Of a stretch of DNA of 64,000 nt, positions 52,950 through 64,000 are shown piece after piece; the first letter of the stretch is position 1, and each line of letters starts with the position of its first letter. A program made the position numbers and the translations under genes. The DNA is from Rapana venosa. Lineage: Eukaryota; Mollusca; Gastropoda; Neogastropoda; Muricidae. The notes under the pieces are model-generated. The model ran no database searches. It saw only the letters and a list, made by a program, of their open reading frames with translations, and was not told the origin of the DNA. Where the stretch lies: assembly GCA_028751875.1 (NCBI GenBank), contig CM054140.1, positions 24,823,135-24,887,134 on the forward strand. The letters run 5' to 3'.

Positions 52950-55900
52950 TGAGTCAGAGTTGCATATTCCAGGTGACCCCAAGGTTAACCTGGGGAAGTC
53001 ACAACTGAAGACTTCATTTTATATGCACCCCCCCACCCCCACCCCCCCATTAACAATGCTTGTTTAGCTTCCACATATATTATATACCCTTAATAGCAGT
53101 TGTTAGTTATTGCAAATTTCATTTCTGAGATGACATATTACAAAACAACCACAAAACACACACACACTCCATGGCGAAAAGTTGGTGATTTTAATTTAAT
53201 CACAATCATTGTATTGGACAGTACAATCATTGTATTGGACATTTTCGGCAGAGTCTGTCAGATTGTTGTCTTAACTACTTCAGTCTGAGCGTTGTGTTGT
53301 TGCCAAAATAAGTAAATAACGGGGAAAAATTGACAGGTAAAATTTTGTTCCATGTGTACGGAAAAAAGTTAACAAAAATTTTTGCAAATGAGAAATGTAT
53401 TATCTTGATATTCAAAGTAATCAAAAATACATTTGAAAAATACCAAATGGGCAAATAACATTTCAGGATGAATATCTTGTGCCCATCCCAGTGTTTAGTT
53501 TTACAACCTGGTTGCCAGAACAAAACAATACTGGCAAAAATGTCATGAAGCCTGATGAGAAAAAAAGACAGGAGAAAGGCCTAGGAAGCAGAAAATAAGC
53601 GAGAGGGGACCAAAATAACTAAGCACAAAAAAAGAATACCCCCAAAAAACAGAGGAAAGTGATAGAAAAGAGGAAAGTTCTAGTACATAATTTTTGGCTG
53701 GATTAACTTCTAGCAGGAGCCTGTTTTTTTGTAGTAGGCATTGCCACTGAAGATCTGGGCTGTAAGCTAAGAGAATGTCAAAAATCCAGGAACACAGAAA
53801 GAACTTCCACTTGGATCTCTTTGCTCTGTGGATGAGAAGGAGGGTACCCCTAAAGCTGAGCAATGCCTCCTTGCCATTAGCCACAGAAGCAAACCAGAGA
53901 CCTATGCTGACTGATGCTTGACAGGTTGGATCAGTGACCATTGACGAAAGGGTTGATTTGTCTTTTCTCTATGTAAAACAGTAGCCAAAAAGGCAAGTTC
54001 TTATGAACAAAACAAACTTGTCACCAACCAGTACCAACATAGCACTTGATAAGAATCCAACTTCCAAACTCGTACAAGAGTATTCTGTTTTCAAGGAGAA
54101 GAACCAGGAATAAAGACATGAGAAAAGTGGGCGACAATTGAGAGGGTGGGTAGAATACCAACCACAACAAAAATCTTAATTTTGCTCCTTGGCTTTCCCA
54201 GGTTTAAAAAAAAAAAAAAGATTAAAAAAGGAGACTTAGTTGGTAGCAAGAGATACTGGTCTCATCTAAGAAACTCTGCAAAAGATGTCTTCTTTTTCTC
54301 GGTTTTCCAAATAAGTGTAGCAATAGATTTCAATATTCGATGCGTAGGTTTCCCTTCTCAATGAGCAAACTATCATAATGCAGAATGTGTATGACGTATA
54401 TACAGATGGCAACAAATACCACAACATTATTGACTTCCATGTATAAAATGCATACATACATATGTACACAATACATAAATACAAATGCATACATGTTCAC
54501 CTGACAAAACTGCAAAATGGCTCATAAGGTATTTATGGGAGGAAAAAACAACAACCACAACTTATAAATGGTACTTACCTATGTTATAGAATCTTTACAT
54601 CTATAGATATAGATAACGGATACATGTTTTCTGTTTGCCTTTGAATCTTTATCATATCACAGTCTTGCTTTCAGCATCATGTTTTGATCCGATTTTATAA
54701 AAAAAAAAAAACCATTATGCAGAGTATATTGAAACAAATGATAGGAAATAAAATACTTGACAACTGAAAGTATGTGTCAACAATGAAGGTATGAAGACAA
54801 ATCATGAATTATATATACAAAATAAGCAGGAAACCTACACACGAAAAAAAAAAAAAGCATTCCTGATAAATAAGATTTAACATCAAAATAAATAGTAAAA
54901 TATACCAACAAAACTGATAAATGAATAAGGATTAACAGAAGATGAAATTACTTTTGTATCAAATATAGTTTATTGTTACTGATGATAAAAACGGAAGGAA
55001 ACTGACAACCATTAATTAATATATGATAAAGACACCATTCAATACTTTTTCTGAATGATATTGTAAATGCATAAAACATGTATGACATTTATGAAATACA
55101 TGTATATAACTAAACCTTTTTTTTCTCTCCATTTCACATTGAGTAATCCCTATTTTTTTAAATGTTTGACTGTTAATGGATAGATAGTTATGTAGCTTAG
55201 GCCTTTTTATCGCAATGTTTTTTATCCATTACTTTTCATTCCTTTTTATCATCATAATTAGAAGTAATCAAGTTGTACAACAGATTTTAAAGACCAAAGC
55301 TTTATTTTACATCTCATTAAAAGCATTATGCTTTTAATCAAGTTTTTAATTGACAGATTTTACTCCATTTATAATCATATGGTGGTTTTTTTATGAATCA
55401 TATGATAATGAAGTTTTGGGTGTATGTCTGTGTGAAATGTCCAAGCTGCAAAATGAGTGCATTATGTCATCTGTAGTTGCATTGTATAGTAATGTATTAT
55501 ATAATTATAATCTGTCTATGACTGAAGTGATGTTTAAATGAAGATGCCACGTGTTTACTTTTCAATCAACAGGGTCGAAGAGAAGAACAGTGGAAGTTAT
55601 CTCCACTTTTTCTTTCTGTTTCTGGAATGTGGTGTACAATGCTGTCAATAGAAAGAAAAACCAAAACTGAACAGTTCAGATTTTAGACCTCTTCCTAAAG
55701 TGCCTTACTTTTATTTTATTTTATTTTTTTCATCTGCATTTTTTTCCCCACCAGCTGATATACAGGAGGAAGTTTCTGTAGGTACCACTTTTGTTATCCT
55801 CACTTGAAACCACTCCTTAGTATAGATGTATAGTTTGTGTGCTTGGTGTGTTCCTCTTTATGTCTTTGACAGATCTTATGTCGTGAAAGTGATCTGCAAG

Positions 55901-56550
55901 ATCGTATCTGTTGAGTTGTTGCACAAGTCAGCGCCATTACATGCACGAGTTAAACAAAACTGATGAATGAAAGATCAAGGTCTTATCTATCATCCCTGTG
56001 TGGTGTTGGTTCAGTGTACATAAAGAGCAGGAGTGTCCACAGTGCTTGCTATTACCTTTTCCCTTTGTGTTTGCAGGTTAGTAGATATATGATCAAATTC
56101 AACTAAAATGACTACCCTGGCGTGTCTTGGGTACATCACAACCCCCACCCCAGTCTCCCAGAAGTAAATCAATGATTAATGGACTTAAAGCCTGTGTTAG
56201 AGAGCTTTATCCCTCTCCTCACCCCCCCCCCCCTTTTTTTTTTTAAGAATATCAGAATAAAAAGCATAGTGTGTAATATCTTAGGAATCAAAGTCCTGTG
56301 TAATAATGACTGGCATAGGCTACACTGAAAGATGGAGGCAGTGAGTTAAGTATTTTTTTTATTACGCTATGAAAGTTGTTCGACAAACCCAAGGTAAATT
56401 TCTAAAGGCCTCAATATAACACATAGGCCTTTTGAGAGAACTCCTGAGAAATAAAAAAGGTTCATAAAGACTAAGCTAACATGGGGAAAGAAGAATGTGT
56501 TCAGGAAGGCTGCTGGTCACAGGTCGTCTGCCTCATCCTGACACTGAACT
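52950..56550. other. Non-coding stretch
   Basis: A-rich on + at 53.3-55.0 kb and T-rich again from 55.1 kb. An acceptor-like TTTCAATCAACAG ends near 55,572 and is followed by short open frames, but nothing recognisable. Confidence 0.4.
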
Positions 56551-56559
56551 TTGGCAAAG

Positions 56560-56905
56560 TTAGTCAACAGATTGTTGTGTATGATGTTGAAACTCTTATT
56601 TCATCTAACCCACGTACTGTTGTGTGTAATTCTGAACTGAACTTGATTTCAGCAAATCAGTATGCTGTTATGGGTTATTTGATTATAGTTGACTTTGGTT
56701 AACCAGTAGACCGTTGCCTATTGTTTGATTTAAGGTTGATTCTTCTTAACCATTACACTGTTGTAAACAATGGCGATATAGTAGACTTGCCTTAGCCAAC
56801 TGTTGTGTGTGTAATTCTGAAGCATGGCTGACTTCTCTGTGCCAACATGTTGTTTTGTGTTTTTCTGAGCCATGAGTGAAGCGTGATCTGAAGTCTTGAG
56901 AATGG
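56560..56905. repeat. Ancient 47-base tandem array, about seven units
   Basis: Units start near CTAACCCACGTACTGTTGTG, CAAATCAGTATGCTGTTATG, TAACCAGTAGACCGTTGCCT, TAACCATTACACTGTTGTAA and AGCCAACTGTTGTGTG. Spacing is 47 bases with low identity, so it is old. Confidence 0.7.
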
Positions 56906-57237
56906 TATCGATTTTTCTGGTCCTACATATTGAGTGGCTTGATATGATTTTCCACACTTATGTTTTACTGCTGAACGAGACTGTCATTTGTGTCATTACA
57001 TGTTGTACTTATGAAAACCGGATTGCTTGTATGTATTCATACTGGGCAGTTAAAAACCTTATCTCTGTACTCTAACTGATGTTTATTTTGTAATCCAAAC
57101 TTGGAAACTTTGTGCAGAAATGTACTTGAAACATTACCCTGATCTACAATTTTGTTTTGTGTGCTTGTCTGAATGTGTTCTGAACATTAAAATGTAAGTA
57201 TTTGTCGTATGAATGCATTTTGTATTGCTCAATATTC

Positions 57238-57243
57238 AATAAA
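57238..57243 (+). terminator. Poly(A) signal candidate
   Basis: AATAAA after a T-rich, TG-rich region on +, followed by a T- and GT-rich stretch (TTTTCTTGTTTCAAGTGTGTG), as expected of a cleavage site. It could end a very long + transcript; unproven. Confidence 0.3.
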
Positions 57244-57937
57244 AATGAACTTCCCTTCATTTTCTTGTTTCAAGTGTGTGTGTGTTGTTTGTGTGTGTGT
57301 ATGTATATGGCATGAACATGAATGAAGCCTAAAATAAAAAAAGTACACCGTTTTCTCACCTGAAACAGGAAAACGGTGTAGACATAATACACAATGATTT
57401 GCTGTATTAATAGAGATGGCACATACCTCAGAAACAAAGGTCACTTGTCACACTAACATCACTTTTAAGGCATCAGATACCAATGTTAAACAGGTCTAAA
57501 CATAACCACTCTAACACAACTTTTAAGGCATCAAATACAAATGTTAAGCGGGTCTAACCGAAACACAGTACTGCATAAGATGTTAAGAAAAAAATGAAAC
57601 AAACTGAAATTACATTTAAAAAATGGTCATGAATATTTGTTGAAGGCGATTCCTTTCATATTTCTCTCATACCTATTTCTAGGTGTGACTTGTTCCTGTG
57701 GAGCTCCCATCCTGTCAACTGTTTATCCAAAATACCCTATTTTCAGGACACACACTTTTTGAATTAAAAAAAAATTTCTTTGCTGGTTTCAATCTATAAA
57801 ATAGTTTCATAAGTGGCTAACCGAAATATCAGCATACAGGTGTGACAGAAAAATAGTTTCTTGCACAGTCTTGTGGCCCTTTTCACCTGCCCCTGTAGCC
57901 AACTTGGACAGCTGAAATGGGGGAGTAATAACCAAAG

Positions 57938-57974
<37 letters not shown>

Positions 57975-58034
57975 CATATATATATACATATATATATATA
58001 ATATATTATATATATATATATATATATATGTATA
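57938..58034. repeat. (TA)n tract
   Basis: About 95 bases of TA with short CATA interruptions; strongly self-complementary. Confidence 0.93.
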
Positions 58035-58144
58035 ATTTACTTTCTGAGCAAAACTGCGAATGACATTGGAACAGCCTAGTGGTTAGAACATCAATCATGA
58101 AAGAACCAATAGCAAGTGACAGTGCTGTTCATTCATTCCTCTAT

Positions 58145-58265
58145 TGATTTATTTCTTCTTTTATATCGAGGATAATGGAATAAGCGCTCGTGTGCTTTTT
58201 TTTACATCCAGTTCCCGTGACTATGCGGTTTTGTAAATTTTGTCATCTGTTCCCATGGCTGTTAT
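58145..58265 (-). mobile_element. SINE-A 3' end
   Basis: On +: ATATCGAGGATAATGGAATA, AGCGCTCGTGTGC, TTACATCCAGTTCCCGTG, GTCATCTGTTCCCATGG. Truncated after that. Confidence 0.7.
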
Positions 58266-58654
58266 GCCATGAGAGCATGTCAGACTTTCCTGACTTGGGG
58301 GTGGGGGGGGTGAGTGTGTGTTTCAAAACATCTTATCAAAAAAGCAAAGTATGAAAAGGCTGGGAGCAGTGAGATAGAGAGTGGATAAGCCGGGAATACC
58401 CTGCCAGAAACTACTTTTTTGGCCAGAAAAATACTGTCCTGCAAAATGGGCAGTCATTCTTACCACAGACCACAGACATTGACTGCATGTCAGTCTTCTT
58501 TAAAATGCCCTTAAAAAATGTCTAGTCCTGTTAAGAAAATAAAGATGGTTATAAATTTATAACTGGTCATAAATAACCACAGATGTGCAGGAAAGTATTC
58601 TGTGGTTATAATTTACATGGGCAAAGTCACATGTAGCTCTCTGTTTGATTACTG

Positions 58655-58772
58655 AGAGAAAGAGAAAGAGAGAGAGAGAGCGAGAGAGAGAGAGACAGAG
58701 AGACAGAGAGAGCGAGATACAGAGAGAGACAGAGAGTGAGAGACAGAGAGAGAGACAGAGAGAGAGAGAGCT
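58655..58772. repeat. (GA)n/GACAGA purine tract
   Basis: About 115 bases of GA with AGAC variants; lies about 220 bases past the stop codon of the - gene. Confidence 0.92.
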
Positions 58773-58989
58773 AACACGAGTTTCTGATGAACAAACAGGT
58801 TAAACTTTCCGATCTGTATCACAAAGACAACACTTCTTCACCAAACACAGACAAACCTAAACCCTTTCAAGGAGGCACTGAAATACCTGGCTGTGACAGT
58901 GAACACCACACGAAGATCAGCAGAAGCACCTCCAACAGCAGCAGAACGAACGATTCATCGGAAAAAAACAACAAAGGATTCACAGTTAC

Positions 58990-59172
58990 TCAGGCAGTGA
59001 CCGTCTGTTCATCCCTCTTGCCAGAGGGGATGTCGGGAACAGGTGTGGCCTCGCTCAGCGCCCCCGAGGACAGGGCTGCAAACTGCTGGCTGCGAACCAG
59101 CGACAGGTTGATCTTCTTCTGCACCAGCTCTGCTCGCAGCGACCTCAGCTCCGTCTCCGCCTGGTTCCGCAG
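58990..59172 (-). CDS. 3'-terminal coiled-coil exon B of an unidentified gene
   Basis: Acceptor CCCCTGCTTGCAG, then 61 codons in phase 0: LRNQAETELRSLRAELVQKK, INLSLVRSQQFAALSSGALS and on to QTVTA-stop. The first 20 residues have heptad-like spacing of Leu and charged residues, so a coiled-coil end is likely. GC content is far above the surroundings, as in the other true exons here. The rest of the gene must lie to the right, probably beyond the window. Family not recognised. Confidence 0.72.
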   Translation of the reverse strand: MRNQAETELRSLRAELVQKKINLSLVRSQQFAALSSGALSEATPVPDIPSGKRDEQTVTA

Positions 59173-59197
59173 CTGCAAGCAGGGGCAGAGCACCCAC

Positions 59198-59293
59198 TCA
59201 GTAGACTTGGAAGGCTTGTCCCCGCATGTGGACTTTCTTCTGCACCACCTCCGCCCTCACCGCTCGTAGCTCTGTCTCGGCCTGGGTGCGCAA
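59198..59293 (-). CDS. Alternative terminal exon A, tandem duplicate of exon B
   Basis: Acceptor ATCTCCTTGCAG, then 32 codons: LRTQAETELRAVRAEVVQKK, VHMRGQAFQVY-stop. Its first 20 codons match exon B at 15 positions and start in the same phase. Only 25 bases separate its stop from exon B, too short for an intron, so the two should be used alternatively. A weak donor after QKK (AAA/GTCCAC) would instead splice it to B across about 60 bases. Confidence 0.6.
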   Translation of the reverse strand: MRTQAETELRAVRAEVVQKKVHMRGQAFQVY

Positions 59294-60740
59294 CTGCAAG
59301 GAGATGGGGGCTTGTGGAGGGATATTCAGGAGGGGGTAGAGGGGTGGGTGGGAGGGCAACGGGATGTAGGATGACGGGTCCAGGATTTGGTTCAAGTGAC
59401 TGAGAAAAGACCCGAGTTGTAAAAAGGAGTAGCCATACTCTGTTATACCTCTGCAGAAGCATTACATACCTGCTGATCTGAACTGTAAGCTGAAGAAAGT
59501 GGAAAGATTAGAAGCAAAGGTTTTGTTATGTTCTGTGTTAATTCCCTGTCCTTCTTTGTCGCCAGCAACAAACCTCTTCTACTGCTACTGCCCATGATAC
59601 CGAATCTTGCAGGTTTACGTGGTTTATAAGGGTGCAAAGCATACTATGAAATAAGGTACCTGGATTTATGATTTACAAGTAATCTTTGGGGGAAAAGATA
59701 TACTAGGATAAAATACATAAAGTCAAACTACTCTGAGGACTCCGAAACTGGTCAGTTTTAGGAAGAGACTGTCCTGTGTGACTTTGGTAGGAGAGCTGTT
59801 TCTTCTTTTTTACATGTAGCTATCAATAAATTCCCATCTTTTCAGTTAGGGGTCAACTTTTTAAACCAAAAACCAAAGTAAAAAAAAAAAAAGAGTTTTT
59901 AATGATACAAAAAAGAGAAAAGTCTATATTCTGAAGATTATTTTTAAGGCACATGTTTTTTTAAAAAAAAGAAAGAAATGTTATCAGTTAGTAACTACGT
60001 GTGCCAGTCAGTGTTTTAGTGCGCAAATCAAAGCTTCAAAGGTGCATTTGATTTTAGACACATCTTCTACCAGCTAGCCTAACACCTTTCTTTAAGAACC
60101 CATAAAAAAAATCTTACCTGTCTATCAATAATTGTATTAATTACAATAATACCTGTGTGTAGGTTTGCAACTACAGTAATTATGTATGTATACCAGTTAT
60201 ATAATAATAATAAATAGAATTTATATAGCGCTATATCTCGTAAAAACAAATCAAAATGCACTAAATAACTGAAACAAAGCTACCAGTCATTGTGTAGGAT
60301 TTGTATATGAAGAAAATAAGTAGCTTTAGGCTATGTCCTTTAGATTGCTATGATAAAAAAACAGGATACAGGCAACAAGCACTATTTTCTGTCACAGAAG
60401 CACTATTTTCCACATATCAGGGTTGGTCGGTTTGAACTTTTAACTTCTTCTTTTTCATTTAACACACGATTCATAGGTTTCACAGTATTCCATAAATGCT
60501 ATGCCACACCCACCGAGGACTACATCTGACAGATGCTTCACAAACTTGCAGATCCTAATGCACCGGTCGTTTCATCTGAAGCTGTAAAAAGGACAGCAGT
60601 CATAATGGAGTTAAATCTGAGGAAAGAGAAGAAGTTGTACATAACTATACAGACTGTGAGGAGGAGAAAAGGAAGAAATGAAGGATCACAGATCAGCGAT
60701 ACGTAAGAGATATAAAGTTAGGAGATACAAAGATAGCACT
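59294..60740. other. Intron or flank of the - gene
   Basis: No further exon recognised. A solitary CR1-like 3' end with (TAA)n lies at 60,201-60,262 (GAATTTATATAGCGCTATAT). Confidence 0.45.
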
Positions 60741-60779
60741 GTTAAGATAAAAAAGAAACCAAAAAATCCCACATGCACT

Positions 60780-61460
60780 CTACAGAAGAATGTGTGAAAA
60801 TAATACTTACGGCATTGTGAACTTGAAAAACATACCGTAAGATTGAAAAATACCACTAAAGAATTCAAAGAGCATTTACATTTTATACTGGAGGCATTTT
60901 TGAGCCTGCAAGATAAGCTGCATGACAGAAATACTCTACTGAAAAAAACATGAAAGACATGTACAGATAATACTGAAGAGAAGGCACTTAGAGCCCCCCC
61001 AAAAAATATTGTGAGATTACAAAATACCCCTGAAGAATTTGAAGGACATGCGCACATAATACTGAAAGCATGAAGATCCTTAAAGTTTGGTTGAGTTATA
61101 CTGCTGAAGAATTTGAAGGACATGTACACATAATACTGAAGGCACTAAGATTCTGGATGTTTTAAGATGTAAGATTAAACTTACCACTGAAGTCTATGAC
61201 GGACATGTAACGACAACACTGAAGGCATTTTAGCCTTAAAGATAAGTTGTAAGACAGAAATACTCTACTGAAGAATTTCAAGGATATGTAAAACCACACT
61301 GGAGGCATTTTGAGCCTAAATGGCAAGTTTTAAGAAAAAAATTAACTCTTCTGAAGAATTTGAAGGAGACATATTATACAGATAATACTTAAAGTACACA
61401 AGCCTCAACGATGAGTTGAAACAGAGAAAAATACCACTGAGAAGTTTGCAGGATTTAAAC
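60780..61460. repeat. Degenerate tandem array, unit about 75-95 bases
   Basis: Repeated phrases ACTGAAGAATTTGAAGGACA, TGTACACATAATACTGAAGG, GGCATTTTGAGCCT, GATAAGTTGTAAGACAGAAA and ATACCACTGA recur about eight times with drift. Confidence 0.75.
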
Positions 61461-62029
61461 TATAATTGATATGATACAAGCGTAATCATGTTGAACCATC
61501 TTTAAGTAACTTGTATAATAGAGATAAATTTGTAAAAAATTGTTGACAGGAGGAACTTGACTAAAGCATTTTCAATGCATAACTGACATTTGGTAGAGAA
61601 AACACAGCAGTTTTATAAGTCATATAAATAAAAGCTCCTTCTCCCAAAAAAAAACAAGAAGAAAAACAGCTCCCAAACGCAAAAAATAAGGGCAAAGTAT
61701 TTTTTCAGGAAAAAAGTATCTAACACAAAACCAGGGTTTTAAACAGAACTGTTAGTTGAATCATGAAAGAAACTCGGGGGAAAATTTTGTTATTTCTACT
61801 ACATAGTGAACACTGTATTAATTGATGAATCTAGTGATGGGCATGAAGTGGGGATAAGACAAAGACTGTAGGGGAAAGGATTAGTATAGATCTGACAGAC
61901 AAACTACTAACAAAGGGATTTGAGGTGGTAAAGGAGAGTTGTTGACAAGAAAACTAGGTTGGTACAGACAGAGTTAGGGAGAATGGGGGAAGGTAGGGGG
62001 AAAAAAAGAGGAAAATCAGAAATTTTAGG

Positions 62030-62425
62030 ACAGATATATAGGTGGGTTTGTAGTATCACAGGTAGGTGGAATTGTAGTGGGTTCAGGACAGGTAGGTTAG
62101 TTTGTTGTAAGTTCAGGACAGGTAGGTGGGTTTGTAGTTAGTACAGGACAGGTGAGACAGGTAGGTGGGTTTGTAGTTAGTACAGGACAGGTGAGACAGG
62201 TAGGTGGGTTTGTAGTAAGTACAGGACAGGTGAGACAGGTAGGTGGGTTTGTAGTAGGTTCAGGACAGGTAGGTGGGTTTGTAGTAAGTACAGGACAGGT
62301 GAGACAGGTAGGTGGGTTTGTAGTAGGTTCAGGACAGGTAGGTGGGTTTGTAGTAAGTACAGGACAGGTAGGACAGGTATTTTGGTTTAGAGTAAGTTCA
62401 GGACAGGTAGGTGGGTTTGTAGTAC
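62030..62425. repeat. GGTAGGTGGGTTTGTAGT minisatellite
   Basis: About eleven units built from ACAGGTAGGTGGGTTTGTAG with AGTACAGGACAGGTGAG or GTTCAGGACAG. Long units of 39 bases and short ones of 27-30 alternate. A + frame reads QVGGFVVSTGQVR repeatedly because 39 is divisible by 3; no start, splice or domain context supports a protein. Confidence 0.92.
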
Positions 62426-62519
62426 TTTTGAAACAGAAGACAAGATCAGATCATGATAGAAATGGTACAGAGACAGGTACAGGGAGGGAGGGGGAAGGAG
62501 GTTAGGAATGGAGAGGAAG

Positions 62520-64000
62520 GTTAGCGGAGTTAGGGAACGGAGAGGTTAGTTGCCAAAAGGTTTGCAGTGAGGCACCCAGATCACCGACACAGAGCATTGG
62601 AGCTGGAAGGCTTTCACAGGTAGTCCAAAAGAAACACCACAGTGAAGCTTTTTCTGAACAACCTTCTTTGTAAAATCTTTTGATTTGAAAAATAAAGTAT
62701 GCTGCATCAGTGCAGCCTGATTTTTGTTTTCAAAATGATTTATTGTTCTGAGAGAATATTAAAGAAATCAAGTAGTTCTTTAAAAAAAAAAAAGTTGTTC
62801 AAAAGAAGCTTCACTGAACACAAAACTTTTACACAAATCTAACAGTTGGACAATACAAGTGTTCTAAGCTATGACACTTAAAATTGCCTTTTTTGAATGT
62901 CATTTATAAAGCTGTGAGAAGGTACATCATTTCAACTGTTAAAGTTTGTTATTAATCAAAACACAGGAATCCTAACAAGCGTAAGCTTCAATCAAAACAA
63001 TCTCGATAGTCTTCAGCTGGAAATCAAGTCTTGACAATCACATCATTTTGGAGGTTTTTGTTAAAAAATGTAATGTTAAAGCTTTTTAAAAAAGATTTTG
63101 AAAACTTTCAGTGTTGTTTATTTCTGACAACAATGTACCAATGCATGTTGTTTTGTTTTTTTAATTTCTAAAGACAATTAGCACAGTCCAGATATCAATA
63201 CTCGTCAACACAAAAAGCACAATGATGTTAGGCTAGTATAAAAGGGAGGCTATCTGCACAGAGTGAAGACAAGCGCTCTCCTCAATCTGCTGCCCTTAGA
63301 GAAGCTGAAGTCACTAACATGGGAACACCTTTACTTTTAAAAAAAACAAAAAAACTACATATTACATATAAAAAGAAAGCCACCAATAATTATTTTGCGC
63401 AAAATGAACGAACAGATATTAGATCAAACTTGTTACTATTCAACTCATGTTTCTAGTTCTTTTCAAATAAAGAGAGAAAAAAAATTCTTATACTTTTCTT
63501 TCACTTTCTTCCAAAGATACTCAATAATCAAGTATAGAATATGTTTTCTACTTTTGTTAAATTTGCTGAATAATTGTTGCATAACCTCTCTCCATGATTA
63601 TGTGCCTTTTGAAGTGGAATGGAAGCAAAAGGCAAAACCAGTATAACTGTATGGACACTTGATAATCCTATTTCAGGTAATATGACAGAGAAAAAAAAGA
63701 AATGTTGCAAATGTTCTTGATAGAGGAAAGGTTTCCTTCTGTTCTGTTTCTCTAAGCAAGTGGTCAGTCTGCACAGTACATAATATTTCTGCACCAAAGA
63801 TATGTAAACTTTAATAATTAATTTTAAAAAAAACCCACCCAACATATTTTGAATTTCATACATGGCATACGTATCAAAATGTCTGGAAAATGCTGGAAAA
63901 GCAAATAGCTTTACTTATAATAAACTGAAAACAACCAAGCAAAAGTCTGAGAATAATCAATCAAAACTGACAACACTCCACAACGAAAACATGTAACTGG
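62520..64000. other. Non-coding stretch to the right edge
   Basis: A-rich on +, no exon, RNA or repeat family recognised on either strand. Presumably intron of the - gene. Confidence 0.4.

Noticed and set aside
53543..53941. 132-codon - strand open frame
   Set aside because: Hydrophobic, low-complexity composition with no family landmark, splice context or GC rise like the true exons. Possibly part of an unknown repeat.

Overview
The window looks like nuclear DNA of a lophotrochozoan animal, most likely a gastropod mollusc. The basis is the very dense simple-sequence DNA (long TG, CT, CTT and TA tracts), several tRNA-derived SINE families in many copies, fragmentary CR1-like and other non-LTR retrotransposons, intron-rich genes with GT-AG borders, and a receptor of a type expanded in molluscs. 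This is judged from style and family knowledge only; no database search was run.

Layout. (1) 0-8.1 kb: a five-exon class A G-protein-coupled receptor on the + strand, its introns filled with microsatellites. Two consecutive acceptors lie directly behind TG tracts. (2) 8.3-9.7 kb: a LINE insertion just after the receptor stop codon. Its 5' half is inverted and it is flanked by a 12-base target duplication, as expected from twin priming. (3) 10-23.5 kb: mostly SINE-like repeats, with a few short exon-like segments on + (12.37, 12.87, 20.85 and 23.47 kb) that may belong to an unidentified small-protein gene. A CR1-like LINE lies on - at 15.77-17.92 kb between two exact 62-base direct repeats. 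(4) 24.2-30.4 kb: a chain of minisatellites, including 44-base and 38-base arrays, broken by SINEs. (5) Promoter-like segments at about 15.0-15.3 and 27.0-27.2 kb, diverged copies of one another that both end in ACAAG/GTAAC, and another at 30.7 kb with CRE, CCAAT and ETS motifs. (6) 37.9-41.0 kb: a two-coding-exon gene on + for a Golgi-type DXD glycosyltransferase with two tandem domains. The first domain has lost its DXD, and one base appears to be missing near 39,541. (7) 41-57 kb: no coding sequence recognised; T-rich on + and scattered with SINEs. (8) 58.99-59.29 kb: two tandemly duplicated 3'-terminal coiled-coil exons on -, the end of a gene that probably continues past the right edge. 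(9) 60-62.5 kb: two further tandem arrays.

The two main genes are unrelated in function: a plasma-membrane receptor and a secretory-pathway sugar transferase. The glycosyltransferase appears to have a long 5' untranslated region, and the promoter-like segments at 27.2 and 30.7 kb (and perhaps 15.3 kb) could be its alternative starts. The glycosyltransferase (+) and the 59 kb coiled-coil gene (-) would be convergent. Most long open frames in this window are translations of simple repeats and are not genes.
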